This document shows positions 42,737-50,792 of a DNA stretch of 64,000 bases, piece by piece. This stretch comes from Streptomyces spororaveus. Its GTDB lineage: Bacteria; Actinomycetota; Actinomycetes; Streptomycetales; Streptomycetaceae. The stretch lies in NCBI RefSeq assembly GCF_016755875.1, contig NZ_BNED01000005.1, positions 7,143,501-7,207,500 of the forward strand, in the 5' to 3' direction. The number at the start of each line of letters is the position of its first letter. Within the stretch, counting starts at the first letter, position 1. The position numbers and the translations under genes are program-made. Below the pieces are notes generated by a model. That model saw only the letters and a program-made list of their open reading frames with translations. It was not told the DNA's origin and ran no database searches.

Positions 42737-44121
42737 GCGGCGGCCGCCGGCGGCTCGGCCGGGTCTGGCGCAGGCGCGGCCCCCTGCGCACCCGGCTGGC
42801 GCTGTCCGTCACCGCCGCCGTGGCCCTCGTGGCCGTCGGGGTGTGCGCGGCGGCGTTCCTGGTGGTCCGGTCCGCGCTCTACGAGCAGCTCGACCTCAGC
42901 CTCACCCAGTCCGCGCGGCTCGCCGCCCAGCGCAACCCGGGGGCCGCGCCGGGCACCCTGGCCGGGGAATGCCGGTTCCTGGCGGCTCCCGCCTGCGCGG
43001 AGGTGGTGGCCGCCGACCCGGCCAAGGACCCCGCAACCCCGGGACTGCTGCCCGTGGACCCGGCCGCGCGAGAGGTCGCCGCGGGCAGCAAGGCCCCGTA
43101 CTACACGAACATCACGGTGGCCGGGTATCCCGCCCGGATGCTCACCACCGACTACGCCAAGGGGCGCGCCCTCCAGGTGGCCCTGCGGGCCGACACCGTG
43201 GAGGACGGCATCGAGGAGGCGGCCGGGTGGCTGGTGCTGACGGCGGTGATCGGTGTGCTGCTGGCCGCCCTGCTGGGGTCCTGGGTCTCGCGGACCGGCC
43301 TGGCCCCGGTCACCCGGCTCACCGCGACGGCCGAGCGGATCGCCGCCACCCGCGACGCACGGCACCGGATCGAACTGCCGCCACCGGGGCGGGAGGACGA
43401 GATCACCCGGCTGGCCGCGAGCTTCAACACCATGCTCGGCGAGCTCGAACAGTCGATCGCCGCCCAGCGCCAGCTGGTCGCGGACGCCTCCCACGAGCTG
43501 CGCACCCCGCTGACGGCGCTGCGGACCAACGCCGAGCTGCTGGCCCGGGCCGATCGGCTCACGCCCGACCAGCGCGGCCGCGCCTCGGCCGCGCTGGGAC
43601 GGCAGCTGCGGGAGGTGACCGGGCTCGTCAACGACCTGATCGAGCTGGCACGCGACGAGGAGCCGCAGCCGCTGGTGGAACAGGTCCGGCTGGGTGCGCT
43701 GGTGGAACACTGCGCGCAGGCGGCGCGGACGCACTGGCCGGCCGTGCCCTTCCACGTACGGGTGCCGGACCGGCCCGTCGTGGTGCCGGGGGTACCCGCG
43801 CGGCTCAGCCGCCTGCTGGGGAACCTGCTCGACAACGCGGCGAAGTTCAGCCGGGACGGGCTGCCCGTCGAGGTGGAGCTGGTGTCGGGCGTCCCGGGCG
43901 GCCGGGGACCGGAGCTGACGGTCCGTGATCACGGCCCGGGCATCTCGCCGGAAGACCTGCCGCACATCTTCGACCGGTTCTACCGGGCCGGGGCGGCCCG
44001 CGCCCTGCCGGGGTCGGGTCTCGGCCTGGCCATGGCCCGGCAGATCGCGAGGGCGCACTCCGCCGAGCTGACGGCCGAGGCCGCCCCGGGCGGGGGCGCG
44101 CTGTTCCGGCTGGCGTTCTGA
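42733..44121 (+). CDS. Sensor histidine kinase (MprB-like)
   Basis: A 462-residue membrane kinase. TM1 lies near residues 20-40 (LALSVTAAVALVAVGVCAAA). An extracytoplasmic sensor loop of ~120 residues with two Cys (GECRFLAAPACAEV) follows, then TM2 (WLVLTAVIGVLLAALLGSWV), HAMP, and the H-box ADASHELRTPLTALRTNAEL with His254. The N-box is LLGNLLDNAAKFS, G1 VRDHGPGISPEDLPHIFDRF, and G2 GSGLGLAMARQIA. It starts at GTG 42733 overlapping the regulator's stop. The signal is unknown; the MurG paralogue nearby suggests cell-envelope stress. Confidence 0.92.
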   Translation: MSGGRRRLGRVWRRRGPLRTRLALSVTAAVALVAVGVCAAAFLVVRSALYEQLDLSLTQSARLAAQRNPGAAPGTLAGECRFLAAPACAEVVAADPAKDPATPGLLPVDPAAREVAAGSKAPYYTNITVAGYPARMLTTDYAKGRALQVALRADTVEDGIEEAAGWLVLTAVIGVLLAALLGSWVSRTGLAPVTRLTATAERIAATRDARHRIELPPPGREDEITRLAASFNTMLGELEQSIAAQRQLVADASHELRTPLTALRTNAELLARADRLTPDQRGRASAALGRQLREVTGLVNDLIELARDEEPQPLVEQVRLGALVEHCAQAARTHWPAVPFHVRVPDRPVVVPGVPARLSRLLGNLLDNAAKFSRDGLPVEVELVSGVPGGRGPELTVRDHGPGISPEDLPHIFDRFYRAGAARALPGSGLGLAMARQIARAHSAELTAEAAPGGGALFRLAF

Positions 44122-44301
44122 ACGCCGCACGGCCGTAGCCGGCGCCCGCGGCGGGCGGGGTACGACGACCGGGGCGGCGCCCGTCCCCCGAAGCCGCGGG
44201 ACGTCCCTGGGACGAGCCTCGGGAAGCGGCTCTGAGCTGGGCGGATGCCCGTCCCTCGCGTCCCGTGCGGGTGGGACGCGGGAGGCGGCCGCGCGCCGTG
44301 T

Positions 44302-44337
44302 GGCAGCTTTTCGCTGTCACCAGCGAAAGGCTCTGCC
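44302..44337 (+). promoter_or_regulatory. Hairpin that buries the Shine-Dalgarno of the first peptidoglycan-binding gene
   Basis: CTTTTCGCTG (44307-44316) pairs with CAGCGAAAGG (44321-44330), loop TCAC, including one G-U. After a 2-nt bulge the stem continues GGCAG (44302-44306) with CTGCC (44333-44337). The right arm contains GAAAGG, the ribosome-binding site of ATG 44341. It may act as a translational switch. Confidence 0.65.
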
Positions 44338-44340
44338 GAC

Positions 44341-44736
44341 ATGCGTCACTCCCGCCCCGCCAAGGGCGTCACCTCGCTCCTCCTCGCGGCGGTCTCCGCC
44401 GGCGTCCTGCTCGTCTCCGCGCCGGCCGCCCACGCGGACGACTCCTCGTACAAGATCTGCAAGGACACCTACGGAACGCGCCTCTCGCCGAGCGGGCGCT
44501 ACAACATCCCGCGGTTCAACTACTCCCAGGGCGATTCCGACGTCTGCGTCCGCGGACTCCAGGAGCTGGTCGCGCAGTTCGGCCTGACCTCGTGGGAGCA
44601 GAACGACGGCACCTTCGTCGACGGCGTCTTCGGCGCCCGTACCGACTCGGCCGTCCGCAGGTTCCAGAGGACCCACAACCTCGACGCCGACGGCATCGTC
44701 GGTCCGCGGACCTGGGAGAGGCTCCTGACGGGCTGA
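44341..44736 (+). CDS. Secreted peptidoglycan-binding-domain protein 1 of 4
   Basis: 131 residues: a signal peptide (cleavage near AAHADD, residue 32) then one small PG_binding_1 domain. Core blocks are DVCVRGLQELVAQFG, DGTFVDGVFGARTDSAVRRF and ADGIVGPRTWERLLTG. Two cysteines (in YKICKDTYGTR and SDVCVRG) could form a disulfide in the cell wall space. No catalytic domain is attached. It leads a row of four similar genes. Such short secreted proteins may coat or sense peptidoglycan; a role is inferred. The ribosome-binding site sits in a hairpin. Confidence 0.85.
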   Translation: MRHSRPAKGVTSLLLAAVSAGVLLVSAPAAHADDSSYKICKDTYGTRLSPSGRYNIPRFNYSQGDSDVCVRGLQELVAQFGLTSWEQNDGTFVDGVFGARTDSAVRRFQRTHNLDADGIVGPRTWERLLTG

Positions 44737-44800
44737 GCCCGTCCGGCCTCTCGCGGGCCTTCCCCTGCGCACCTTCCTTCCGTTGTTTTCCCTCATCGTC

Positions 44801-44813
44801 AGGAGACGCTCCT
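44801..44813 (+). promoter_or_regulatory. Small hairpin covering the Shine-Dalgarno of gene 2
   Basis: AGGAG-acg-CTCCT, perfect 5-bp arms. AGGAG (44801-44805) is the only ribosome-binding site before ATG 44816. It is weaker than the hairpin of gene 1 but follows the same layout. Confidence 0.5.
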
Positions 44814-44815
44814 CC

Positions 44816-45211
44816 ATGTCCTCGTTGCGCCGCATCCGCCCGCTGTCGGCACTCGCGCTCGCCGCTTGTGCCGTCGGCACGCTGCTGGTCACCGCCCCCA
44901 CCGCCTCGGCGAGTGACTACCGTGACGCCTGTTACAGCAGCGTCGGTACCCGCACCTCCGCGAACGGCTGGGCCATCCCCGCACGCAACTTCAAGTACGG
45001 CTCGTCGGGCGTGTGCGTGCGCGAGATCCAGTCCGACCTCGCCTCGACCATCGGTGTCTCCGAAGCCGACTGGCCCGGTTTCATCGACGGCCTCTTCGGT
45101 CCGAAGACCGACGACTACGTGAGGGAGTTCCAGCGCCAGGCCCACCTGGACGTGGACGGCGTCGTCGGCCCCAAGACCTGGGAGGCGCTCATCTCCCGGA
45201 CCACGGACTGA
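44816..45211 (+). CDS. Secreted peptidoglycan-binding-domain protein 2 of 4
   Basis: 131 residues starting at ATG 44816. The signal peptide ends near TASASD (about 35). The mature domain keeps the paralogue plan: YRDACYSSVGTRTSANGWAI, GSSGVCVREIQSDLASTIGV, GFIDGLFGPKTDDYVREFQR and DGVVGPKTWEALIS. The same two Cys positions are kept. 79 bp from gene 1 and 5 bp before gene 3, so it shares an operon with at least gene 3. Confidence 0.85.
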   Translation: MSSLRRIRPLSALALAACAVGTLLVTAPTASASDYRDACYSSVGTRTSANGWAIPARNFKYGSSGVCVREIQSDLASTIGVSEADWPGFIDGLFGPKTDDYVREFQRQAHLDVDGVVGPKTWEALISRTTD

Positions 45212-45216
45212 TCGCC

Positions 45217-45630
45217 ATGACGGACAAGGCAGCGCGCAGGCGCACGATCCGGGCGGGCGCGCTCGTCGCGGCCGCCGCGGCCCTCTTCGGAGGTCTGGCC
45301 ACCGCCCCCGCCCAGGCCAGTTGGGGCAACGAGCTGCAGGCGTGCAAGGACGCCTACGGCGCCGAGTACTACATGGCCTGGGAGATTCCCACCGTGGTGC
45401 TCGCCAAGGGCTCGTCCGGCGTATGCGTCCGGGAACTCCAGGAGGAGCTCCTGGAGGCCGGCGCCGTCCGGAGCGAGGACCAGCCCGGCTTCGTCGACGG
45501 AAGCTTCGGCCCCAAGACGTACAACGCGGTGGTGAACTTCCAGCGCAGCGGCTCGACCAGGGGCGGCGCGGACGGTGTGGTCGGGCGCTACACCTGGCAC
45601 CACCTGATCGCCACCGTCTACTTCGACTAG
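45217..45630 (+). CDS. Secreted peptidoglycan-binding-domain protein 3 of 4
   Basis: 137 residues. ATG 45217 lies 5 bp after the stop of gene 2, with no good ribosome-binding site, which suggests reinitiation. Signal peptide to TAPAQASW (about 34). Domain blocks are ELQACKDAYGAEYYMAWEIP, GSSGVCVRELQEELLEAGAV, GFVDGSFGPKTYNAVVNFQR and DGVVGRYTWHHLIA. The Cys pair is kept. The most divergent of the four at the C-terminus. Confidence 0.83.
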   Translation: MTDKAARRRTIRAGALVAAAAALFGGLATAPAQASWGNELQACKDAYGAEYYMAWEIPTVVLAKGSSGVCVRELQEELLEAGAVRSEDQPGFVDGSFGPKTYNAVVNFQRSGSTRGGADGVVGRYTWHHLIATVYFD

Positions 45631-45719
45631 GCCGTCCCATCCGGATCCTGCCGGACGAGACCACGCAGCCACCCCGCGAGGCCGGCACGCCGACCCCGCA
45701 CCGAGAGGAAACCCCTGGC

Positions 45720-46124
45720 ATGAACACCATCAGGCGTACGGCGACCCGCGCCGCGGTCCTGGGCGCGACACTGCTCGCGGCCGCCGGACTCACCGCCCCG
45801 CAGGCCTCGGCCCAGGCCGGCTACCTGCAGTCGTGCACGAACCAGGTCGGCACACGCTGGGCGTCCAACGGCTGGCCCGTCCCGGCCGTGGACCTTGCCA
45901 GGGGCTCCTCCGGCGACTGTGTGCGGGCGCTCCAATGGGCTCTGGTCCGTACGGCGTTCGTGAACTCCGCCGATGCCCCGACCTTCGTCGACGGCGCCTT
46001 CGGCCCCAAGACCGAGGCGGCCGTGCTGCGGTTCCAGTCGAAGTACCCGCGGGAGACCGGCGGCCCGGACGGCATCGTGGGCGTCAAGACCTGGGGGTAC
46101 CTCCTCCCCGCCGCGGAGGGCTGA
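45720..46124 (+). CDS. Secreted peptidoglycan-binding-domain protein 4 of 4
   Basis: 134 residues from ATG 45720 behind GAGAGGAAA. Signal peptide to PQASAQAG (about 32). Blocks are YLQSCTNQVGTRWASNGWPV, GSSGDCVRALQWALVRTAFV, FVDGAFGPKTEAAVLRFQSK and DGIVGVKTWGYLLP. The 89-bp gap before it, with its own ribosome-binding site, may hold an internal promoter. It ends the row; the next gene is an unrelated phosphatase. Confidence 0.84.
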   Translation: MNTIRRTATRAAVLGATLLAAAGLTAPQASAQAGYLQSCTNQVGTRWASNGWPVPAVDLARGSSGDCVRALQWALVRTAFVNSADAPTFVDGAFGPKTEAAVLRFQSKYPRETGGPDGIVGVKTWGYLLPAAEG

Positions 46125-46207
46125 GGGCCGTTCCGCCTCGACCCCGTCGGGCGGCCGTCCCGGGGCATGGTGTTGGCTTGAGGATCCGAAGACGGGGGAG
46201 GGATCCG

Positions 46208-46978
46208 ATGGACCGGCACATCGCGTTCGAGCGGCTGCACAACTTCCGGGATCTGGGGGGCTATCGGTCCGCCGACGGCCGGACCGTCCGGTGGGGGACC
46301 GTGTACCGGGCAGACTCGCTCGGCAAGCTGGCGGGAGACGACTGGGAGCGGTTCCTGAGGCTCGGCATCGGGACCGTGGTCGACCTGCGCTATCCGTGGG
46401 AGATCGAGGCCAGGGGGCGGGTGCCCGAGGCGGAGCGGTTCCGCTACGTCAACCTGAGCATCGAGCACCGGCCCTACGACCAGGCCGAGATCGACCCGGA
46501 TGTCGACCCCTGGCGCTACCTCGCGGACCGCTTCGCCGAGGTCACCGAGGACGGGGCCGAGGAGATACGGCAGGTCCTGGAGGAGATCGCGCACGCGCCC
46601 GGCCCCGTGGTCTTCCACTGCACCTCGGGCAAGGACCGGACCGGGCTCGTCGGAGTCTTCCTGCTGACCCTGCTCGGGGTCGGCCGGGCCGACGTCCTGG
46701 CCGACTTCGCGCTCACCGAACGGGCCACCGAGCGGCTCGCCGCCGACTGGCGGGCCGCCAACCCCGACCGGGTCATGAAGTGGCCGAGCTACGGCCGCGC
46801 CCCCGCCGTGATCATGGAGTTGGTGATCGCGGACCTGGAGGCCCGGTACGGATCCGTGCACGGCTACCTCGCGGACCGGGTCGGGCTGCCGGAACCGACG
46901 GTGGAACGGCTGCGCGCCCGCCTGCTGACGGGCGACGGCGACGGCGACGGCGACGGCGGGGGCCACCGCGCGACGTGA
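46208..46978 (+). CDS. Tyrosine-protein phosphatase (PtpB/DSP-like)
   Basis: 256 residues. The N-terminus FERLHNFRDLGGYRSADGRT and VYRADSLGKLAGDDWERF are the marks of this bacterial group. The P-loop VVFHCTSGKDRTGLVG has nucleophile Cys138 and Arg144; DLRYPWEIEARGR carries the upstream Asp region. It removes phosphate from tyrosine, or possibly phosphoinositide. No signal peptide, so cytoplasmic or released by another route. The C-terminal tail GDGDGDGDGGG is encoded by a run of GACGGC repeats that could slip in length. ATG 46208 has GGAGGGATCC upstream. Confidence 0.88.
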   Translation: MDRHIAFERLHNFRDLGGYRSADGRTVRWGTVYRADSLGKLAGDDWERFLRLGIGTVVDLRYPWEIEARGRVPEAERFRYVNLSIEHRPYDQAEIDPDVDPWRYLADRFAEVTEDGAEEIRQVLEEIAHAPGPVVFHCTSGKDRTGLVGVFLLTLLGVGRADVLADFALTERATERLAADWRAANPDRVMKWPSYGRAPAVIMELVIADLEARYGSVHGYLADRVGLPEPTVERLRARLLTGDGDGDGDGGGHRAT

Positions 46979-47047
46979 AGTCGCTCTGGTGGCGCCACCG
47001 GCGCATCTCCTACCATCGGAACACGGGTGGGGGAGGGGGGTGCGTTC

Positions 47048-47992
47048 ATGGCAGCGCACGTGGGGCGGCTGGAACGGTTCGTTGCATGGGTGCTGCGCAA
47101 CGCCGACGTCGTGGTCGCCCTGGGCATCGCGATGGCGGTCGGACTCCTCGACATCTTCGGAGACGTCATCAGTGACGACGTCTCCTCCGGTGCCACCCTC
47201 GTCGTCCTCGGCCTCCTCGCGACCGGCTCGATCGTGGAACGCGTACGCCGGCCCGCGAGCATCCAGGAGGCGATGAGCGGGACCCGGCAGGCCCTGGAAG
47301 ACCTCGCGATGGTGCGTTCGCTCTCGGGCAACGAGGTCGGCGAGGCGCTGCGCAAGGCCCGCCAGCACACCAACCTCTGGTACTTCAAGGGCGGTACGGG
47401 CACCTACCTGCGGGCGGTCACGCTGCCCTTGTGCGTGGCCGCCGCGAAGGAACAGCGCTCCCAGCTCAACATGAAGATCGACATCGTCAGCCCGGCGGAC
47501 GAGCGGGCCTGCGCCGCGTACGCCCGGTTCCGGCAGATGTTCGGCGGACAGCGTCGCGGAGACGACGTGTGGACCACCGACCGGGTCCGCCGCGAGTCGT
47601 ACGCGACCGTCCTCGCCGCCTGCTGGTACCAGCGGCAGCTGACCACGCTGGAGATCAGCGTGCACCTGTCGGCCGCCGTGCCGACCCTGCGCTTCGACCT
47701 GTCCGAGACCTGTCTGATCATCACCCAGGACGACCAGTCCCGGGTGAACCTGCTGGTGGAGCGGGGGCAACCGCTCTACGACTACTACGTGACCGAGCTG
47801 CACCAGAGCCGCGAGCAGGCGACCGTGCTGGACCTGCGCGTCGCCTCCCCGCTCGGTCTGGAGCCCACCGTCGACGAGGTGCGGACGCTCTTCGACGACC
47901 TGCGGCTGCCACTGCCGCGCGTCTTCACCGACAGCGACATCGGCAAGATCATCGAAAAGGCCCTGCACGCGGAGGACCCCTACAGGAGGTGA
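47048..47992 (+). CDS. Membrane-anchored protein of unknown function with cytosolic domain (possible stress/defence component)
   Basis: 314 residues from ATG 47048, behind a GGGGGAGGGGGG tract; GTG 47027 is an alternative. Two adjoining membrane spans lie near residues 15-65 (VVVALGIAMAVGLLDIFG and GATLVVLGLLATGSIVERVR). A ~240-residue cytosolic part follows with LWYFKGGTGTYLRAVTLPLC, MKIDIVSPADERACAAYARF and DLSETCLIITQDDQSRVNLL. The GGTGTYLRAVTLP segment recalls proteins that pair a membrane hairpin with a phospholipase-D-like or nucleotide-responsive domain, but I cannot name the family. It heads a three-gene operon with a cupin-like and an IMPase-family protein. Confidence 0.75.
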   Translation: MAAHVGRLERFVAWVLRNADVVVALGIAMAVGLLDIFGDVISDDVSSGATLVVLGLLATGSIVERVRRPASIQEAMSGTRQALEDLAMVRSLSGNEVGEALRKARQHTNLWYFKGGTGTYLRAVTLPLCVAAAKEQRSQLNMKIDIVSPADERACAAYARFRQMFGGQRRGDDVWTTDRVRRESYATVLAACWYQRQLTTLEISVHLSAAVPTLRFDLSETCLIITQDDQSRVNLLVERGQPLYDYYVTELHQSREQATVLDLRVASPLGLEPTVDEVRTLFDDLRLPLPRVFTDSDIGKIIEKALHAEDPYRR

Positions 47993-48005
47993 TGCGCTCC
48001 GGCGC

Positions 48006-48635
48006 GTGCCCATGGACCGCGACCTCGAAAGCACTCTCGTCACCCTGGAGGAAATCGCCTCCGGGACCCGGGAGTTACATGCAGTCCGTCATCCGCTCGG
48101 ATTCCTCTGCCTGCCGCTGCTGAGAGAGGGGCCGCGCGGAATCTGTGTGCATCTCTTCGAGATCGGCAACCGTGCCGATCCGGACGCGTCACCGATGCAC
48201 GCCCACAGCTGGGAACTGCGCAGCCGCGTGCTGTTCGGGCGGGTCGCCAACCTGCCCGTACGCACGAGCGTGGTGCGGGACGGCGAGGAGGGCGCCACCC
48301 ACCGGGTCTTCGAGGTGTTCAGCGGGAGCGACGGCGTGGACGAGATCCGGCCGACCTCCGTCCTGGTACGGAGCGAGCCCGGCCCCGCCCACATCAGCTC
48401 GGGCGGGGAGACGTACACCCTGCCGGCGGGCGAGTTCCACGCCACCGCGCTGGAGGGAGTGGAGCCCGCGGCCACGCTCGTGCACGGCCTGTCGGTCCCC
48501 GGGCAGCTCGACCGCTCGCTGGGCCCGCTCGACGGCCGACCCCGCCGCACCACCCGCCGGCTGTGCGACACCGCGCAGACCGTGCGCAGCGTCCACACCG
48601 TCCTCAGGAGGATCGATGCCCAGCAGCGGGCCTGA
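48006..48635 (+). CDS. Cupin-like protein between the membrane protein and IMPase genes
   Basis: 209 residues from GTG 48006; ATG 48012 is possible. AGGAGGTGAT, a full anti-16S match, lies at 47985-47994. The SPMHAHSWELRSRVLFGRVA segment has a His-x-His and a Glu at cupin spacing, and YTLPAGEFHATALEGVEPAA has the later His, so a metal-binding cupin fold is likely. It overlaps the next gene by 20 bp and follows the membrane gene by 13 bp. Function unknown; binding or isomerising a small polar ligand is the usual range. Confidence 0.65.
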   Translation: MPMDRDLESTLVTLEEIASGTRELHAVRHPLGFLCLPLLREGPRGICVHLFEIGNRADPDASPMHAHSWELRSRVLFGRVANLPVRTSVVRDGEEGATHRVFEVFSGSDGVDEIRPTSVLVRSEPGPAHISSGGETYTLPAGEFHATALEGVEPAATLVHGLSVPGQLDRSLGPLDGRPRRTTRRLCDTAQTVRSVHTVLRRIDAQQRA

Positions 48636-49449
48636 TTTCGACCGTGAGAGGCAGGTGGCCGTCGCCGCGGCGGAGGAGGCGGGCGGCCTGCTGCGCAGGC
48701 GATTCGGCACGGCGCGGTGCGTGCGTACGAAAGGCGGGGCCGGAGACGTCCAGGTGGACCTCGACCTCGCCGCCGAGGAGGTCGTGCTCAGCCGGATACG
48801 GCGCCACTTCCCGCACGACCGGATCCTCTCCGAGGAGGCCGGGCTCCTCGACGCGGCGGGCGAACGCACCTGGCTCGTCGACCCCTTGGACGGCAGCAAC
48901 AACGTCGTGATCGGGCTGCCCACCTACGCGGTGGGGATCGGGCTGTGCCTGGGAGGCGCCCCGGTGATGGGAGTGGTGCACGAGCCGGTGACCGGGGAGA
49001 CCTGGCACGCGGTCAGGGGGTACGGAGCCCACGGGCCGTCCGGTGCGCTGCCCGGCCCCGGCCTCACCCTGCCGCGCCCCGGCCCGCTCGTCGCCTGGAC
49101 CCAGGGGTACGCCGTGCAGCGGGGCGACGCGGCGGCGGTGGCCCTGCGCGGCGTGCTGGAGCTGCGCTGCCGGCGCGTCCTGCAGCTGTGGGCGCCGCTG
49201 CTCGGCTGGAGCCTGCTGGCGCGCGGCACCATCGACGCCTTCGTCGGCTACCGCGCCGAGGGCGTGGACCTGCCGACCGGGGCGCTCCTCGCGGCCGAGG
49301 CCGGGGTGGAGCTGCGCACGCTGTCCGGGGAGGCGTTCAGACCCGGCTTCTCCGGGGCCGACACCGGGCGCAGCTTCGTTGCGGCGCGCGGCGAGACCCT
49401 CGCGTACCTGCTGGGGGAGGTGGGGGCCGTAGCCCCCGACGTCTCCTAG
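48616..49449 (+). CDS. Inositol-monophosphatase-family (CysQ/ImpA-like) phosphatase
   Basis: 277 residues. Motif order fits the IMPase superfamily: VQVDLDLAAEEVVLSRIRRH, ILSEEAGL (metal Glu of the GEE position), then TWLVDPLDGSNNVVIGLPTY, the WxxDPxDG-N motif with metal Asp residues. The later motif appears as EGVDLPTGALLAAEAGVELR, close to WDxxAG but with D-L-P-T-G, so the third site is altered. AGGAGGATCG precedes ATG 48616. Substrates may be inositol phosphates, 3'-phosphoadenosine phosphates or other small phosphates. The stop shares CTAG with the convergent transporter gene. Confidence 0.85.
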   Translation: MPSSGPDFDRERQVAVAAAEEAGGLLRRRFGTARCVRTKGGAGDVQVDLDLAAEEVVLSRIRRHFPHDRILSEEAGLLDAAGERTWLVDPLDGSNNVVIGLPTYAVGIGLCLGGAPVMGVVHEPVTGETWHAVRGYGAHGPSGALPGPGLTLPRPGPLVAWTQGYAVQRGDAAAVALRGVLELRCRRVLQLWAPLLGWSLLARGTIDAFVGYRAEGVDLPTGALLAAEAGVELRTLSGEAFRPGFSGADTGRSFVAARGETLAYLLGEVGAVAPDVS

Positions 49450-50636
49450 GTGGTCGCCGCCAGCGCCAGTGTCGCCGCGAGTGTGCCCGCCACCGCCAGC
49501 ACGAACCCCGTACCGAGGAAGCGGCCCAGGCCGATCCGCGTACCGTGCCAGCGGCACCGCTCGAACCACAGCAGGGTGGCCAGCGAGGCCCACGGCGTGA
49601 TGACCGGGCCCACGTTGACGCCGATGAGCAGGGCGAGCAGCTGCTCGTGATGGGCCACCGGAACGGCCGCCTCGCCCGCGAGGTAGGCCGGGAGGTTGTT
49701 CAGCACGTTCGAGAAGCCCGCACCGACCGCCGCCGACCTCAGCATGCCGACGACGCCGTTGTCGGACCCCATCGCCGTCGCGAGGACGTCGTGCAGTCCG
49801 TGGGCGTTGACCGTCTCCACGACCAGGAACATGCCCGGGACCAGGACGAGGAGCCGCCAGGGGATCAGGGACAGGCGCAGCGTCTCCCGGCTGCGCACCA
49901 GGAAGGCCACGACCACGACCAGCGCGGCCGCCGTCGAAGCCGACCACAGCGGCACGTCGGCGAGCAGGATCGCCAGCAGGAATCCGGCGCAGGCCACCGC
50001 GCTCACCCGGAACAGGACCCGGTCCGCGGGGCGCGGCAGGGGCGGCGGGGTGTAGCGGGTCTCGCCGCGGCGCCCCGGGCGCCAGTAGAAGCCCCACAGG
50101 CAGGCCATCGTGACCGCGATCGCGGCCAACTGCGGCGCCCACAGGGTGGCGGCCATCTCCGACGGGGTCAGGGCGATGCGGTCCGCGGCCAGCAGGTTCG
50201 TCAGGTTCGACACGGGAAGCAGCAGGCTGGCCGTGTTCGCCAGCCACACCGTGGTCATCGCCAGCGGTAGGGGCGCAATACCGACCCGGGTCGCCAGCGC
50301 CAGCATCACGGGGGTCAGCAGGACCGCCGTCGTGTCCAGGTTGAGGGTGATGGTGGTGACGGACGCGAACAGCACGCAGAGACAGAAGAGAAGGGGGTAC
50401 CTGCCCCGTCCCGCCCGAGCCACCCAGGTGGCGACGACGTCGAAGACCTCCGCCTTGCCGGTCAGCTCGGCGAGCACGATGACGGACGCCAGGAACACCA
50501 CCAGCGGACCGATGCGCTCCAGCACGTCCGAGGCGGGTCCGGTGGGCAGCAGGCCCGTGGCGACGCACAGCGCACCGAGTGCGAGCAGGCCGCCGGCCAG
50601 CCAGTCCAGTGGATGCAGACGCCTGAGGAGGGACAC
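49446..50636 (-). CDS. SLC13/ArsB-like (IT superfamily) anion transporter
   Basis: About 396 residues and ~11 membrane spans. Helical-hairpin motifs of the ion-transporter superfamily appear: TTITLNLDTTAVLLTPVMLA with WLANTASLLLPVSNLTNLLA, and in the second half AGFSNVLNNLPAYLAG and GVNVGPVITPWASLATLLWF, typical of ArsB/NhaD-like proteins. GTG 50636 is chosen because the first span begins soon after it; GTG 50738 is possible. No good ribosome-binding site is seen. The substrate (arsenite, Na+, dicarboxylate) cannot be fixed. It is divergent from the TIR gene and shares its stop palindrome with the IMPase gene. Confidence 0.8.
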   Translation of the reverse strand: MSLLRRLHPLDWLAGGLLALGALCVATGLLPTGPASDVLERIGPLVVFLASVIVLAELTGKAEVFDVVATWVARAGRGRYPLLFCLCVLFASVTTITLNLDTTAVLLTPVMLALATRVGIAPLPLAMTTVWLANTASLLLPVSNLTNLLAADRIALTPSEMAATLWAPQLAAIAVTMACLWGFYWRPGRRGETRYTPPPLPRPADRVLFRVSAVACAGFLLAILLADVPLWSASTAAALVVVVAFLVRSRETLRLSLIPWRLLVLVPGMFLVVETVNAHGLHDVLATAMGSDNGVVGMLRSAAVGAGFSNVLNNLPAYLAGEAAVPVAHHEQLLALLIGVNVGPVITPWASLATLLWFERCRWHGTRIGLGRFLGTGFVLAVAGTLAATLALAATT

Positions 50637-50792
50637 GGCGAACAGGTTCGCACATACACACGCCCCGGCATCAGACGGGGCGGACAGAATCGGACACGGC
50701 CGGCCGTTCGGGGTGTCCGGCGCCCCGGAGGAGATCACCTCGTCCTTGACGGGACAAACCTGCGGACGGGGGCACGGCCCTACGATGGACGC

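Noticed and set aside
46928..46958. GACGGC repeats as a minisatellite of interest
   Set aside because: Short, in the coding tail of the phosphatase; simple low-complexity Gly/Asp tail.
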